DNA of 57,275 nt from a virus: the IMG/VR virus record IMGVR_UViG_3300022542_000851, positions 1 to 57,275 of that record. One strand, written 5' to 3'. Both the position numbers and the translations under genes were made by a program. Shown here in pieces: positions 43,665 to 53,229 of this stretch (position 1 is the stretch's first letter; each line of letters begins with the position of its first letter). The notes below the pieces were generated by a model. The model was not told the DNA's origin. It worked only from the letters and a program-made list of their open reading frames with translations, and searched no databases.

Positions 43665-45394
43665 GGTGTCCCCAGCGGTGGCGTTGCGTCACTCTCAGGA
43701 GCCGCCGGAGTCACCGCAGGCCCGAGCAACCGGGCGATAGCATCGATCCCGCCCGTGTCGCCCCCCTTGATCCACGTCTTCAGTACGACATCGAGCTCGT
43801 CCCAGAACGCCTGGTCCTCATTGAGCATGGTCCGCTCAGCGTAGTCGCGCAGCAGCTTCGCCAACAGGAAGCGGGGCGCGCCGGCGTCCGTCAGCGTCTT
43901 GATCTGAGTCGTGATGTCCGCCGGACTACGCACGTCGAACCGCGTGGGGTACGCCCGCGCGGAAGTGGGAACAGCCACCTCCGGGTCGAGCCCGAGGAAC
44001 TGCGCCATCGCGCCGAGGATCTCGCGCTCCCACCTGCCGAGCTGGCCGGTCAGCCGGCTCAACGTGGCGTTCAGGAAGGCGAAGCGCTGCATCTTGGCGG
44101 CGGCGGCCTCCGCGCCGCTCGGCTCGCCGAGCTTGTTGCCGAGTCCGACCAGCTGCAGGACCCGCTCGTAGGTCTGCCAGAACGTCTCCAGCAGCAGCGA
44201 AGCCTGCTCGAAGCCCTTCTTGACCGGCTCCACGCGGGCCTCGGGATCGTAGATGCCGACCGGTGAGGTGGCCGCGTCATGGACGCCCTCTTCCTGGTTG
44301 AGGGCTACCTTGTCGTCCGGCGACAGCTTCGTGAAGATGCTCGTCTGGGGGTCGCTCGCGTTCGTCTGCGACCAGCCGAGGCTACTGAGCTGGTCGGCGA
44401 GCCATCGGTCGACCAGCGCCCAGTCCTCCACCCATGAGAGGCGGCGCAGCCGCGACAACCCATCCCAGAACCAGAGGTCGAAGACCGTCACGCGCCCGGC
44501 CACGTTGGGCCGAGGGTAGCCCTCTACCATCTCGGCCTGCTTCGGGTCGCCGTCCACCCAGCGCCACAATTCTATACGGTCCCTGGTCCAGAACCGACGC
44601 CGGATCTCGAAGCCGGACTTGCCGCTGTCCAGGCTCTCGCCGTTGTCGACCCTCTCGGCGATGAGGATCTCCAGCAGCTCGCCGGTGCGCTCATCGAAGC
44701 GGGCGGCGCGCACGTCCGACGGGTGGATGTCCCAGGTGATCGGGAGCGCGAGATCGCCCATCCGCTCCCTGACCTCCTCCGACGTGGCGTTCGCGACCAC
44801 GATCCGGCCGTCCGCGTCGGTGGCGAGCTCGAAGCCTGCACGGACGAGATCCTCGGAGGTGAACCCGGAGTCTACGGCGCGCCAGGCGATGCCCCGCAGC
44901 ATGGCGTCAGCGAGGGCCATGAGACTGGCTTCGTCCATCCTCTCGCCGGCCAGCTTCAGAAGAACGGGGTCCTCTACCCCGGCCTGCGGCAGGCTCTGTG
45001 CAACGAAGTCAACGAAGGGCTGTATGACATCGGCGACAAGGTTGATCCTGGCGCTGGCGGCCTTGCGCAGCTCGAACTCGTCGCGTGTGTCCACGGCCGT
45101 GCCCGTCGGCGCCGGGGTTCCTTCGAACTGGCCCGAAGCCTGGCGGGCGATGCCGCGAGTCTCGATGAGGTGCGGCGACAGGTTCCTGAGCCACCGCGGG
45201 CCGCCCTGCATAGCCTCGTCGAGGAACTGCCACCAGCGGGCGTTGGCCTGCCAGCCCGGGTAGGTCTGCGCCGTGAAGTGGTCCACCTCTCGGCGCGACT
45301 CGCCGGAGACCTTGAACTCGGCGAGGATCGGGTGATGGTCTCGACTAGCCGCCGGCTCGAAGGTCGAATCCGACCCTATACCGTGATCGCTCAT
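43661..45394 (-). CDS. Portal protein
   Basis: A 577-aa protein directly downstream of the terminase and a small inserted gene. The length, acidic helical composition and segments such as LITWDIHPSDVRAARFDERTGELLEILIAERVD, VTVFDLWFWDG and LLETFWQTYERVLQLVGLGNKLGEPSGAEAAAAKMQRFAFLNATLSRLTGQL (long portal helix) fit a portal. It forms the dodecameric DNA entry ring at one capsid vertex and binds the terminase. Confidence 0.85.
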   Translation of the reverse strand: MSDHGIGSDSTFEPAASRDHHPILAEFKVSGESRREVDHFTAQTYPGWQANARWWQFLDEAMQGGPRWLRNLSPHLIETRGIARQASGQFEGTPAPTGTAVDTRDEFELRKAASARINLVADVIQPFVDFVAQSLPQAGVEDPVLLKLAGERMDEASLMALADAMLRGIAWRAVDSGFTSEDLVRAGFELATDADGRIVVANATSEEVRERMGDLALPITWDIHPSDVRAARFDERTGELLEILIAERVDNGESLDSGKSGFEIRRRFWTRDRIELWRWVDGDPKQAEMVEGYPRPNVAGRVTVFDLWFWDGLSRLRRLSWVEDWALVDRWLADQLSSLGWSQTNASDPQTSIFTKLSPDDKVALNQEEGVHDAATSPVGIYDPEARVEPVKKGFEQASLLLETFWQTYERVLQLVGLGNKLGEPSGAEAAAAKMQRFAFLNATLSRLTGQLGRWEREILGAMAQFLGLDPEVAVPTSARAYPTRFDVRSPADITTQIKTLTDAGAPRFLLAKLLRDYAERTMLNEDQAFWDELDVVLKTWIKGGDTGGIDAIARLLGPAVTPAAPESDATPPLGTP

Positions 45395-45696
45395 GGTGTC
45401 ATTCTACCCGAATCGGGCGGGGCAATTTGCCATCTGCGCCCGTCCTTTGTTCGCTCGATCTGCCGCCCGCCCCGCACTTCCGCCACGAGCCCTGGTGCTC
45501 CACGCTCGCTACCGATTGCGATATCGATTCCGAAGAGCTGCATACGCGGCGGAGGGAAAGGCAGCGCGCGTACATCCGGCCAGAGCGTGTCCTCCAGTTT
45601 CTGATACGTCATCGAGTCAACGACAAAGACCTGCTCGCCGATTGGCAGCCTAAGTCGCGTGCGTCCAGCGGCTGATAATTCATGCTGGTTTACCAT
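45391..45696 (-). CDS. Inserted small gene between terminase and portal
   Basis: A 101-aa protein from ATG 45696. Beta-rich (RLRLPIGEQVFVVDSMTYQKLEDTLWPDVRALPFPPPRMQLFGIDIAIGS). A perfect 21-bp direct repeat lies at both ends (45392-45412 and 45694-45714), so the gene with one repeat (302 bp) seems to have been inserted or duplicated into a former terminase-portal junction. Its last residues (GRMTP) are encoded by the repeat. Confidence 0.6.
   Translation of the reverse strand: MVNQHELSAAGRTRLRLPIGEQVFVVDSMTYQKLEDTLWPDVRALPFPPPRMQLFGIDIAIGSERGAPGLVAEVRGGRQIERTKDGRRWQIAPPDSGRMTP
45392..45412. repeat. 21-bp direct repeat, portal side
   Basis: Perfect copy of 45694-45714. On the minus strand it carries TCGGGTAGAATGACACCATG, which includes the portal start codon. 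Confidence 0.85.
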
Positions 45697-45714
45697 GGTG
45701 TCATTCTACCCGAA
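45694..45714. repeat. 21-bp direct repeat, terminase side
   Basis: Perfect copy of 45392-45412. It contains the terminase stop (TAG) and the ATG of the 101-aa gene. Confidence 0.85.
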
Positions 45715-47070
45715 GCGTCGTCGCCGTCCGCTGAAGCCGCCCCTGCCTGACGCGTGCCCCGCAGACCCCTGACCGAGCGCGATCCACCACACAGCCTTGC
45801 TCACCGCATCGAGCTGGTCATCGTGCACGCCAGGGAGTCCGGCGCCCTCGGCCTCGTCGAGGAAATCCTTCACCCACGGCCCCTTGATCAGGTAGACGTT
45901 ACCGGCCTCGGCCGCGCTGGCGACAGGTTGCCAGTAGGTCTCTTTTGCGCCCGTGGAGTGCTTGGCGTGCACCGTGAACCCCGACAGGATGTTGCGCCGG
46001 TAGTGGCTTACCAGGGCTTCCCCGGAGCTACCGGGCTCGATCTCGATGAAGATCTCGACGCCGTGGCCGTAGGTGGCGCGGTCCTCGAACGCCGTCGCCC
46101 GCACGAAGTCCTCGATCTGCTTCGGCGTGTCGCGGCGCCTGCGGATGTCGCCAATCACCCACGCCCCCGCCATGTCACCGACGAGACCGCCCGCAGTCCA
46201 GTCCGGGTCAGGGTTCTTCGGGTTCGGCTTCGTCGCCGCGAAGTCCCAGGAGCGGATCGGGACCGACACCTCACCCGGCCATTCATCGAGGTACTGGAAC
46301 CACTCCCGCCGGAACCTGCCGCCGAGGTCGGTTGCCTCCCAATCGCCGAGCTCGATCTGGGCCCTGGTCGTCGGGTCGACGTGCGACAGGCTCTCGATGT
46401 AGTCGGCGCGGTCGAGCGACGGGTTGTCAGCGATGCGCGCCGGCAGGAACGGAGCCCTAGCTGTGTCGGGGTCGACGAAGCGCTCCTTGACCCATTCGTG
46501 GCCGAGCCCGCCGGGGTTGCTGGCGGACCGCATGCGGATCGGTACCGTGGATCCTTCGAGCCGTCGCAGCCTCGTAAAGAGGTAGAGATACTGCGTGCTC
46601 GTGAAGGCGGTCAACTCGTCGAAGGCGACGCTTTGAAACTCCGCCGACTGATAACGGTACTTGTCTTTCTCGGTCTCGAGGTAGCCGAACGTGAGCGAGC
46701 CGCCGGCCGGAAAGTGCCACGTCTTGTCCTTGTCGCTCCACCTCGCGTCCGTCGGGGTGAGCCACTCCCGAGCCCGGTCCATGAGGGCTCCAGGTAGCGC
46801 AAGGTCGGCGTAGGTGCGGCGCAGGATGAGCGCCGCGTAGCCCGGGACGTCGACGTATTGCAGCGCCGCCATGAGCAACGCTTCCGACTTGCCCGGGCCG
46901 CCGGCGCCGCCGAAGAACATCTCGCGGACGTTACAGGCGAGGAACGCCTCTTGCTTCGGGTGGGGGTAGTGGAGCCAGTACTTCGACCGCTTCGGCTCCA
47001 CGAAGCCAGCGAACTCTGGGTGAGCGACGAGGAGCGATCGCGCCTCGTCAGGCTCAATCTGGAAGCTCAT
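45706..47070 (-). CDS. Terminase large subunit
   Basis: A 454-aa packaging motor. ATPase: Walker A GGAGGPGKS at 54-62, Walker B SVAFDE at 147-152. Nuclease (RNase H fold): Asp276 in SWDFAATK, Glu in EIFIEIEPGS, and HDDQLDAVS near residue 425. It translocates DNA into the prohead and cuts it. GTG or ATG start overlaps the small subunit gene by 17 bases. Family type (cos or headful) cannot be fixed from this alone. Confidence 0.95.
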   Translation of the reverse strand: MSFQIEPDEARSLLVAHPEFAGFVEPKRSKYWLHYPHPKQEAFLACNVREMFFGGAGGPGKSEALLMAALQYVDVPGYAALILRRTYADLALPGALMDRAREWLTPTDARWSDKDKTWHFPAGGSLTFGYLETEKDKYRYQSAEFQSVAFDELTAFTSTQYLYLFTRLRRLEGSTVPIRMRSASNPGGLGHEWVKERFVDPDTARAPFLPARIADNPSLDRADYIESLSHVDPTTRAQIELGDWEATDLGGRFRREWFQYLDEWPGEVSVPIRSWDFAATKPNPKNPDPDWTAGGLVGDMAGAWVIGDIRRRRDTPKQIEDFVRATAFEDRATYGHGVEIFIEIEPGSSGEALVSHYRRNILSGFTVHAKHSTGAKETYWQPVASAAEAGNVYLIKGPWVKDFLDEAEGAGLPGVHDDQLDAVSKAVWWIALGQGSAGHASGRGGFSGRRRRFG

Positions 47071-47605
47071 CGTCCTCGGCTGGCTTCAGGAACTGATCTA
47101 GTAGCCCCGCCTTGGCTGCGGCCGAGAACGCCTCGGCGGCGCGGTCGATGCGCTCACTGGCGGTCAGCTCGACCTTGACCTCGGTGCGGATTGGGCCACC
47201 ACCGCTCCCGGTGTGCTCGAGCGCTACGCGGTCTTTGTACTCTGGCCGACGCGCTTTCACCAGGAACATCAGGAGCGAGTCGCTGTAGCGCTGGACAATC
47301 GCGCCCGGCTCCCCCTGGTAGAACCCGACAGGCTCCGGGACGCCTTTGTATGCGCGCCGCTTGGCTTCGTCGATGAGCCCCTCGACGCCCTTGTCGACGG
47401 CTTCTTCCCAGGCCGCTGCGAATGCCTCGTTTGCTTCCTGGCGTCTATACGCGGTCACGCGATTGACCCCGACGGCTTCACACGATGCTGTCACGTTGCC
47501 GCACTTCGACAGCTCTTCCAGGAACCTGCCAGGCCAGTCCGGCCGAGCGTGCGCCCCTCTCTTTTTTGCCGTTGCTTTCGTTGCTTTCGTCGAGCGCTTC
47601 GCCAA
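47054..47605 (-). CDS. Terminase small subunit
   Basis: A 183-aa protein from TTG 47605 (GAGAGG upstream). Lys-rich start, then a helix-turn-helix (FLEELSKCGNVTASCEAVGVNRVTAYRRQEANEAFAAAWEEAVDKG), then EEAKRRAYKGVPEPVGFYQGEPGAIVQRYSDSLLMFLVKARRPEYKD, an arrangement standard for phage small terminases. It recognises the packaging site and loads the large subunit. Confidence 0.9.
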   Translation of the reverse strand: MAKRSTKATKATAKKRGAHARPDWPGRFLEELSKCGNVTASCEAVGVNRVTAYRRQEANEAFAAAWEEAVDKGVEGLIDEAKRRAYKGVPEPVGFYQGEPGAIVQRYSDSLLMFLVKARRPEYKDRVALEHTGSGGGPIRTEVKVELTASERIDRAAEAFSAAAKAGLLDQFLKPAEDDELPD

Positions 47606-47608
47606 TCT

Positions 47609-47737
47609 CTACCTCTCAAGCGCGAGCTCTGCGGTGATCGACGATATCCCGCCGGCTTTATTCGCGAACCTCGGATGCATCGTCTCGACCGCCAGCCGGC
47701 AATGATTCTTGAACGCCACCCTCTGCCGTGTTGTCAT
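47609..47737 (-). CDS. 42-aa hypothetical protein
   Basis: ATG 47737 overlaps the previous stop (ATGA); three bases separate it from the small terminase. Sequence MTTRQRVAFKNHCRLAVETMHPRFANKAGGIS; helical, basic. No function recognised. Real because of coupling and ribosome spacing. Confidence 0.5.
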   Translation of the reverse strand: MTTRQRVAFKNHCRLAVETMHPRFANKAGGISSITAELALER

Positions 47738-48294
47738 GCTACCTCCGCAGCGATGTACAAGCCATCGCCCTTGACTCCGGCGCTGACCTTCTCTTCGTCC
47801 GTGGCGATGCGCATTGCGGTGATGATCATCACCCCGTTCCCGTCGCAACCATCCTCTAAACATGGACGAGCGCACCTATTGCGCACCGTGTCCTTTTGAG
47901 TCCAGTCCGGGTTAGTGCACACCGGGAACGCCACCCTGGCGATGCGGCCATTCTTACAGCTCACGCACGGGACAAAACACTCTCCGTCACCGTTCATGTC
48001 CCCGGCGCTGCGACGTGCCGTTCCGTGGCATCGCTCGCACGCGGTCGAGTCTCGCTCCCATAGCCATGCGATCCCCTCCGCATCGTCGCGCGCTCCGCCA
48101 ACCCACCAATCATCCCGCTCTCCTTGCGTCACCGCCCGCACCAGCACCGCGGGCGCGACCTTGGTCCAGTTGACTTGCTTCACTCCAGGTTCACCAAGTA
48201 GTCGAGCCTTCAGGTCGGCCATCACATCGGATGCTTGTGCCTCGACATGAGGTACTTCCCGGGCGCCAACGTGAACCCATACCGCCTCAGTCAT
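47734..48294 (-). CDS. Cys-rich zinc-finger protein
   Basis: A 186-aa protein; ATG 48294 lies in the end of the upstream gene. The middle has two DnaJ-like CxxCxG knuckles (ACERCHGT, PCVSCKNGR) plus VCTN, CARPCLEDGCDGNG: about ten Cys. The N-terminal part (VWVHVGAREVPHVEAQASDVMADLKARLL) may be a separate alpha/beta domain. Function unknown. Confidence 0.65.
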   Translation of the reverse strand: MTEAVWVHVGAREVPHVEAQASDVMADLKARLLGEPGVKQVNWTKVAPAVLVRAVTQGERDDWWVGGARDDAEGIAWLWERDSTACERCHGTARRSAGDMNGDGECFVPCVSCKNGRIARVAFPVCTNPDWTQKDTVRNRCARPCLEDGCDGNGVMIITAMRIATDEEKVSAGVKGDGLYIAAEVA

Positions 48295-48523
48295 CGGCTT
48301 TCTCCAGGCGTTCAGCGGTAGCCTCCAACGCGTGGATCGTCGCTTCCACACCAGCCTTCCATGCTTCGATCGCTTCCGCCTCTTTCACAGCCCTCCACGC
48401 TTCCATGATGACAGCCCGTAACTCCACCACCTCAGCCAGGGCGAGGTCGAGTCTCGTCGTCACCTCATACACGTCCGCGATAGCAGCGTCTCGTTCCGCC
48501 TCCGCTCTCTGCTGTTCAGTCAT
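48287..48523 (-). CDS. Small coiled-coil protein
   Basis: A 78-aa protein starting in a TGATG overlap. Nearly one helix with heptads (AEAERDAAIADVYEVTTRLDLALAEVVELRAVIMEAW). Probable oligomer; role unknown. Confidence 0.6.
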   Translation of the reverse strand: MTEQQRAEAERDAAIADVYEVTTRLDLALAEVVELRAVIMEAWRAVKEAEAIEAWKAGVEATIHALEATAERLEKADD

Positions 48524-49095
48524 CAGCTGGACACCTCCTCGATAGCCACGCCGTAAGACTGCCGGAACGCCTTCGCCCGCGCCGGCCAGTCGCGGTGTAC
48601 TCGGCCTTTCTGCTTCGCATCGATCACCCGGACCGCGATAGTCCCGATCCGGCTCGCATCCCACGCCTGCCACCCGGTATTGCGCATCTCCTTACTGAGC
48701 AACCCGCCCCACTTGCGCGACTGGAAGAAGTCGACCTCGATCGTCGTCAGCCGCCCCCGCTCGTCCGGGCCGAGAATCGGCAACGGCCATATGGTGTCGA
48801 GGGCCAGCTGGTCGCCCGGCTTCATCTCGGTGAGGATGCGCGACCACACCCGGCCCTGAAGCTGGCTCGGAAACCGCTTGAAGCATCCGATCGGCAGCGG
48901 GCGGCCGCGACCGTCGTAGCCGTCCGTGACGTGCTGGCACCGCGCTCCGGTCGGGCCGGTCACGAGCTGGCCGCAGGGGATGCACACCCAGACCGCTCGA
49001 GCGCTCGACCACTGTCGGCGGGGCGGGGCGGTGGTCGCCTGCTCGTGCACCTGGGCTTGCGCAGCAGCACCGAGGCGGGCGACGTCGATGCTCAT
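48523..49095 (-). CDS. Hypothetical protein with Cys pair
   Basis: A 190-aa protein from ATG 49095 (ATGA overlap). WVCIPCGQLVTGPTGARCQHVTDGYDGRGRPLPIGC gives a Cys-rich knuckle, then PGDQLALDTIWPLPILGPDERGRLTTIEVDFFQSRKWGG. It may be an early nuclease- or protease-accessory type, but no family is recognised. Confidence 0.55.
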   Translation of the reverse strand: MSIDVARLGAAAQAQVHEQATTAPPRRQWSSARAVWVCIPCGQLVTGPTGARCQHVTDGYDGRGRPLPIGCFKRFPSQLQGRVWSRILTEMKPGDQLALDTIWPLPILGPDERGRLTTIEVDFFQSRKWGGLLSKEMRNTGWQAWDASRIGTIAVRVIDAKQKGRVHRDWPARAKAFRQSYGVAIEEVSS

Positions 49096-49361
49096 CGTCG
49101 ATTCCCCGGGCGGTCTTCGTCCGCTCGCGGCCGCGGCACTCGAAAGCCCCGCTTGCGATCGTCCCATCGCTTCCATGAGGTGCCGGTGAACTTCCACGGC
49201 CATCCGTTCGTCCAGTGCGCCGAGCAGCACTCACAGAAGGCGCGCCCGGGTTGCGGACCGGCTAGGAAGTCGGTTCGTGGGATCGTCTGGCATTCCGGGC
49301 ACTCCGGGGGGTCCGGGTACTCCTGCGGTATCGGCAACTCGATTACCATTGCTCCGCTCAC
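49092..49361 (-). CDS. Small zinc-ribbon protein
   Basis: An 89-aa protein from GTG 49361 (GTGA). ECPECQTIPRT ... AFCECCSAHWTNGWPWKFTGTSWKRWDDRKRG: two Cys pairs typical of mini zinc ribbons in phage early regions. Confidence 0.55.
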   Translation of the reverse strand: MSGAMVIELPIPQEYPDPPECPECQTIPRTDFLAGPQPGRAFCECCSAHWTNGWPWKFTGTSWKRWDDRKRGFRVPRPRADEDRPGNRR

Positions 49362-49579
49362 GGGCCTGTCCTTGCGCTGTTCTCGCGGGCGACCTGCTCC
49401 CCGATGGCGGTCGCTTTCGCCGTACCGTCCGCGCGGACCGTGACCAGGGCCTCGAGCTCCAGCTCCGCCACCCTCGCTCGGTTCGTATCCGTGACCATCA
49501 CCGGGCGGTCGACGGCTCGCCGAAGCCACATCATCCGCAGCGCTTTCCTGCGGTGGTCTTGTGACTTCCTCTGGTTCAC
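49358..49579 (-). CDS. Small hypothetical protein
   Basis: A 73-aa protein from GTG 49579 (GTGA). Basic, then VMVTDTNRARVAELELEALVTVRADGTAKATAIGEQVARENS. No family recognised. Confidence 0.5.
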   Translation of the reverse strand: MNQRKSQDHRRKALRMMWLRRAVDRPVMVTDTNRARVAELELEALVTVRADGTAKATAIGEQVARENSARTGP

Positions 49580-49905
49580 GGATCGGCCCTCTTTCTCCGT
49601 CGCTTGATTCCCCTGGCGTCGATGGGTTCGCCCCGCGTCGCGAAGATGGGTCCCTCGAAGTCGAGCCGCGGCGGTCCTGACGCCCGCCGGACGGCCCTCT
49701 TCCGGAGCGCCTCGAGGCGGAGTTCCACGCCTGAATCGGCCGGCGCCCTCACCGCGACGCTCCGGGTCTCGCCCGCGCACCACCCGCGAGCCGTCCAGAC
49801 CCAGGCGCGGCAGTCGCAGATGGCGGCCTTGCGCGTCGGTGGCACGCCGCGGAGTTCGGTCCTGCAGCCGAGGCAGCAGGCGTGGCCGAGGCCGATGCTC
49901 GTCAC
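49576..49905 (-). CDS. Zinc-ribbon hypothetical protein
   Basis: A 109-aa protein from GTG 49905 (GTGA). HACCLGCRTELRG and AAICDCRAWVWTARGWC supply Cys pairs near the N-terminus; the C-terminus is Arg-rich. No family recognised. Confidence 0.5.
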   Translation of the reverse strand: MTSIGLGHACCLGCRTELRGVPPTRKAAICDCRAWVWTARGWCAGETRSVAVRAPADSGVELRLEALRKRAVRRASGPPRLDFEGPIFATRGEPIDARGIKRRRKRADP

Positions 49906-50152
49906 GGGTCAACCTCGATCTCGACTCGCGCCACGACGCGGAATATAGCCGGTTCGTCTTCGTCGCCTGCTTTGGCGTCCCACACCTCGACCTCCGCCGG
50001 TATCGGATCATCCGGCGTCGGTGTTGGTCCGGTGCGATTGATCGCCTCGGCCGTCGCGAATAACGCGGCGCCTTCCGCCGTTTCCGCTTCGATGTCTTCG
50101 AATGTCTCGATGCTCCCGCCGTCAAGTGAGACCTCGACTTCCCATCGCTTCA

Positions 50153-50153
<1 letters not shown>
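49902..50153 (-). CDS. Small acidic hypothetical protein
   Basis: An 83-aa protein from ATG 50153 (TGATG). MKRWEVEVSLDGGSIETFEDIEAETAEGAALFATAEAINR resembles the 'w.V.v.gg....v.A.s..eA...A' small phage domain with a strand then helix. Function unknown. Confidence 0.55.
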
Positions 50154-51144
<991 letters not shown>

Positions 51145-51148
<4 letters not shown>

Positions 51149-51441
51149 GCGTCGGGTCCCTCCGGCCACGGTAGGTCGAAGATAACCGCCGCCAACTGCG
51201 CCCGCCACTCGTCGGTCTGGTCGCCGGCGACTTCCCGGGCGTAGATGAATCTGTCCAGGTTCGACGCGCTACCGCCCCGGACCCGCTCTCCGGCCTCGTC
51301 GAACGTGGGGAGCGTGCGTTCCTCGGTCGTCTCCCGGACGGCGCACAAGATGGCGTCGATGACGTCCACCGGCTCGACGGCGGCCGGACCACGGAAGCCG
51401 AGGTCGGCGAGCTTCTCGGCGGCTCGAAGGCGTGCGCTCAT
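51145..51441 (-). CDS. Hypothetical early protein
   Basis: A 98-aa protein from ATG 51441 (ATGA). Helical: LRAAEKLADLGFRG ... DAILCAVRETTEERTLPTFDEAGERVRGGSASNLDRFIYAREVAGDQTDEWRAQLAAV. No family recognised. Between the ASCH-domain gene and the replication gene. Confidence 0.55.
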
Positions 51442-52142
51442 GCCGTTCTCCTCGCGGCTGCTGCGTCGATCCGCTTGAACGTCAGCACCCACACCCACGG
51501 GTTGGACGCCCACGGCGCGCGCTTGCCGTTGATCGTGTCCCAGAGCTGCGCGAAGTTCTCGGGCGTCGTCCGGTTGTCCCATTCGTGGCCGGGCTGCTTG
51601 CTCGTGTCGTAGAGCCCCTGAAGCGTCGCCTCGCCGGCCGTTTGCGGGATTCCCTCGTCCTGCGCGTCGTCGCGGGAGATGTCCTGCAGCCGCTCGACTC
51701 GCACGTCCAGGATCTCGAGGTCGATGCGGGAAGCCCAGCGCGGCATGTGGATCGACGGCCGCCAGCGATCCGGTTTCCACGCGTGGCCGTCGTCAGCCAG
51801 ACTGCCCCGCTCGATCGGGTCGCGGCACCACCAGTTCGAACCGTCGGCGCGCATCATGATCCGCTCGGGCGGGTCGCTCTCGTCGAGCGGATGCGCCGCC
51901 CACCCCTCTCGAACCCATAGTCGGCCGCCTCGCTCGCCATAAGGACAGTGATGGGCGATCTTGCCGGCTACTGTCTTCACGACGAGATCGCCAGCTGCCT
52001 TTGGATCTGGCGCGTGTTGCCACTCGGAAGGGTCTCCGAGCGCGGCCGTGTACTTCACGATCCGCCTGGTCTGTGTCTTCGTCCCGGAGAGGATGGCGCG
52101 GACCATCGGCGCAGAGAAGAGGATCGGCCGTTCGCGCTTCAC
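51438..52142 (-). CDS. ASCH-domain phage protein
   Basis: A 234-aa protein typical of phages: RPILFSAPMVRAILSGTKTQTRR at the start, GGRLWVREGWA, IHMPRWASRIDLEILDVRVERLQDISRDDAQDEGI, and WDTINGKRAPWASNPWVWVLTFKRI at the end. Conserved spacing matches the phage ASCH family (possible RNA or nucleotide binding). Exact role unknown. Confidence 0.8.
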   Translation of the reverse strand: MKRERPILFSAPMVRAILSGTKTQTRRIVKYTAALGDPSEWQHAPDPKAAGDLVVKTVAGKIAHHCPYGERGGRLWVREGWAAHPLDESDPPERIMMRADGSNWWCRDPIERGSLADDGHAWKPDRWRPSIHMPRWASRIDLEILDVRVERLQDISRDDAQDEGIPQTAGEATLQGLYDTSKQPGHEWDNRTTPENFAQLWDTINGKRAPWASNPWVWVLTFKRIDAAAARRTA

Positions 52143-52384
52143 GACGCCCCTCCGATCTCCAGGAGCGCCGGTTGCGCCGGTTGCACACCGTCATCCGGCG
52201 CCGCGGGCTGCTCCTCGCACAGCCGCCAGCCGCCCACATACTCGATGGCCTCGAGCTCGCACAGCTCTGTCAGCGCCATGTGCAGTCGGCCCTCGGCCAG
52301 GCCTGCCGCAGCCGGAACGCCAGCGCGGACCTCGGTATCGGTCGCCGCGATGACGGCGAGCACATGGGTTGCGTCAGACGTCAC
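52139..52384 (-). CDS. Small helix-turn-helix-type protein
   Basis: An 81-aa protein from GTG 52384 (GTGA). HVLAVIAATDTEVRAGVPAAAGLAEGRLHMALTELCELEAIEYVGGWRLCEE has a winged-helix-like helix order with a terminal strand pair. Possible DNA-binding accessory protein; unproven. Confidence 0.5.
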   Translation of the reverse strand: MTSDATHVLAVIAATDTEVRAGVPAAAGLAEGRLHMALTELCELEAIEYVGGWRLCEEQPAAPDDGVQPAQPALLEIGGAS

Positions 52385-53229
52385 GACAGACCTCCGGACA
52401 TCGGCTGGCCGGGCATCTGTCGCACCCGCAGATCGGCGAGCGGGCCCGTCCACTCGTCCCAGTCACCGCCCTTGCGATCGCGCAACCTGAGCCGGTGATT
52501 CGGGTCTGTCAGTAGCGCCGCACTAAGCGCTGTCGATGGCCACGAGCCGAGCTGCTTCACGAAACACGCGACCCCGGCCGCCGCGCACTCACCGATGATG
52601 TCGCGCGCCCACTGCACCTGGAACGGACGAGACGAGCCGCCGGACTCGCCACCAACGATCACAAGGTCGAAGAAGGAGAGCCACGACGACATCGCATCGC
52701 CGAACTGCAGCGGACCGAGGAGCGGCTCCGCTGAGATGAAGCGCCGAAACACGTTCACCTTGACCGCGTGTGTCGCTCGCTCGTCCAGCCGGGCTTGGTC
52801 CTCGGCCGAGATACCGAGCCACGCGTTGACCGGCCAGGCGTCTCCCCACCCGTGCATCAGACGGTTCTCCGGGCGCTTCGTCAGGAAGAGGAAGTCGAGC
52901 GCCGGGCACTCCGGCACCATCGACATGAGCCGCGATCGCGGTGCGTGAAGCTCCGGCCGGTCCTCGAGCACGTCGCCGAGCGACATGCAGAAGACGCGAT
53001 GCCGCTCGCCGGCCTTCTCTGCCGCCGCGTTCCACCTCGGCAGCTGCCGCCAGTACGACTCCGCGGCCATGGCGCGGGCGCCGTCGTCACCCCACACGCC
53101 GAGCGTCGCGGGGTTGCGGTGGCTCAGCTTTTCGGCGTAGCAGTTCGTGCACCCGGGACTCACCTTCGTGCACCCGCGCCACGCGTTGAACGTGTGGTGG
53201 CACCAGGCGATATCCGTGTTCTTACCCAT
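52381..53229 (-). CDS. Phage Gp37/Gp68-family (DUF5131) protein
   Basis: A 282-aa protein. The start is diagnostic: NTDIAWCHHTFNAWRGCTKVSPGCTNCYAEK, with Cys20, Cys27 and Cys30 in C-x6-C-x2-C, then LDFLFLTKRPENR, ERFISAEPLLGP and DLVIVGGESGGSSRPFQVQWARDIIGECAAAGVACFVKQLG. The family looks like a radical-SAM relative and is common in phages; its reaction is unknown. Near the HNH gene. Confidence 0.85.
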   Translation of the reverse strand: MGKNTDIAWCHHTFNAWRGCTKVSPGCTNCYAEKLSHRNPATLGVWGDDGARAMAAESYWRQLPRWNAAAEKAGERHRVFCMSLGDVLEDRPELHAPRSRLMSMVPECPALDFLFLTKRPENRLMHGWGDAWPVNAWLGISAEDQARLDERATHAVKVNVFRRFISAEPLLGPLQFGDAMSSWLSFFDLVIVGGESGGSSRPFQVQWARDIIGECAAAGVACFVKQLGSWPSTALSAALLTDPNHRLRLRDRKGGDWDEWTGPLADLRVRQMPGQPMSGGLS

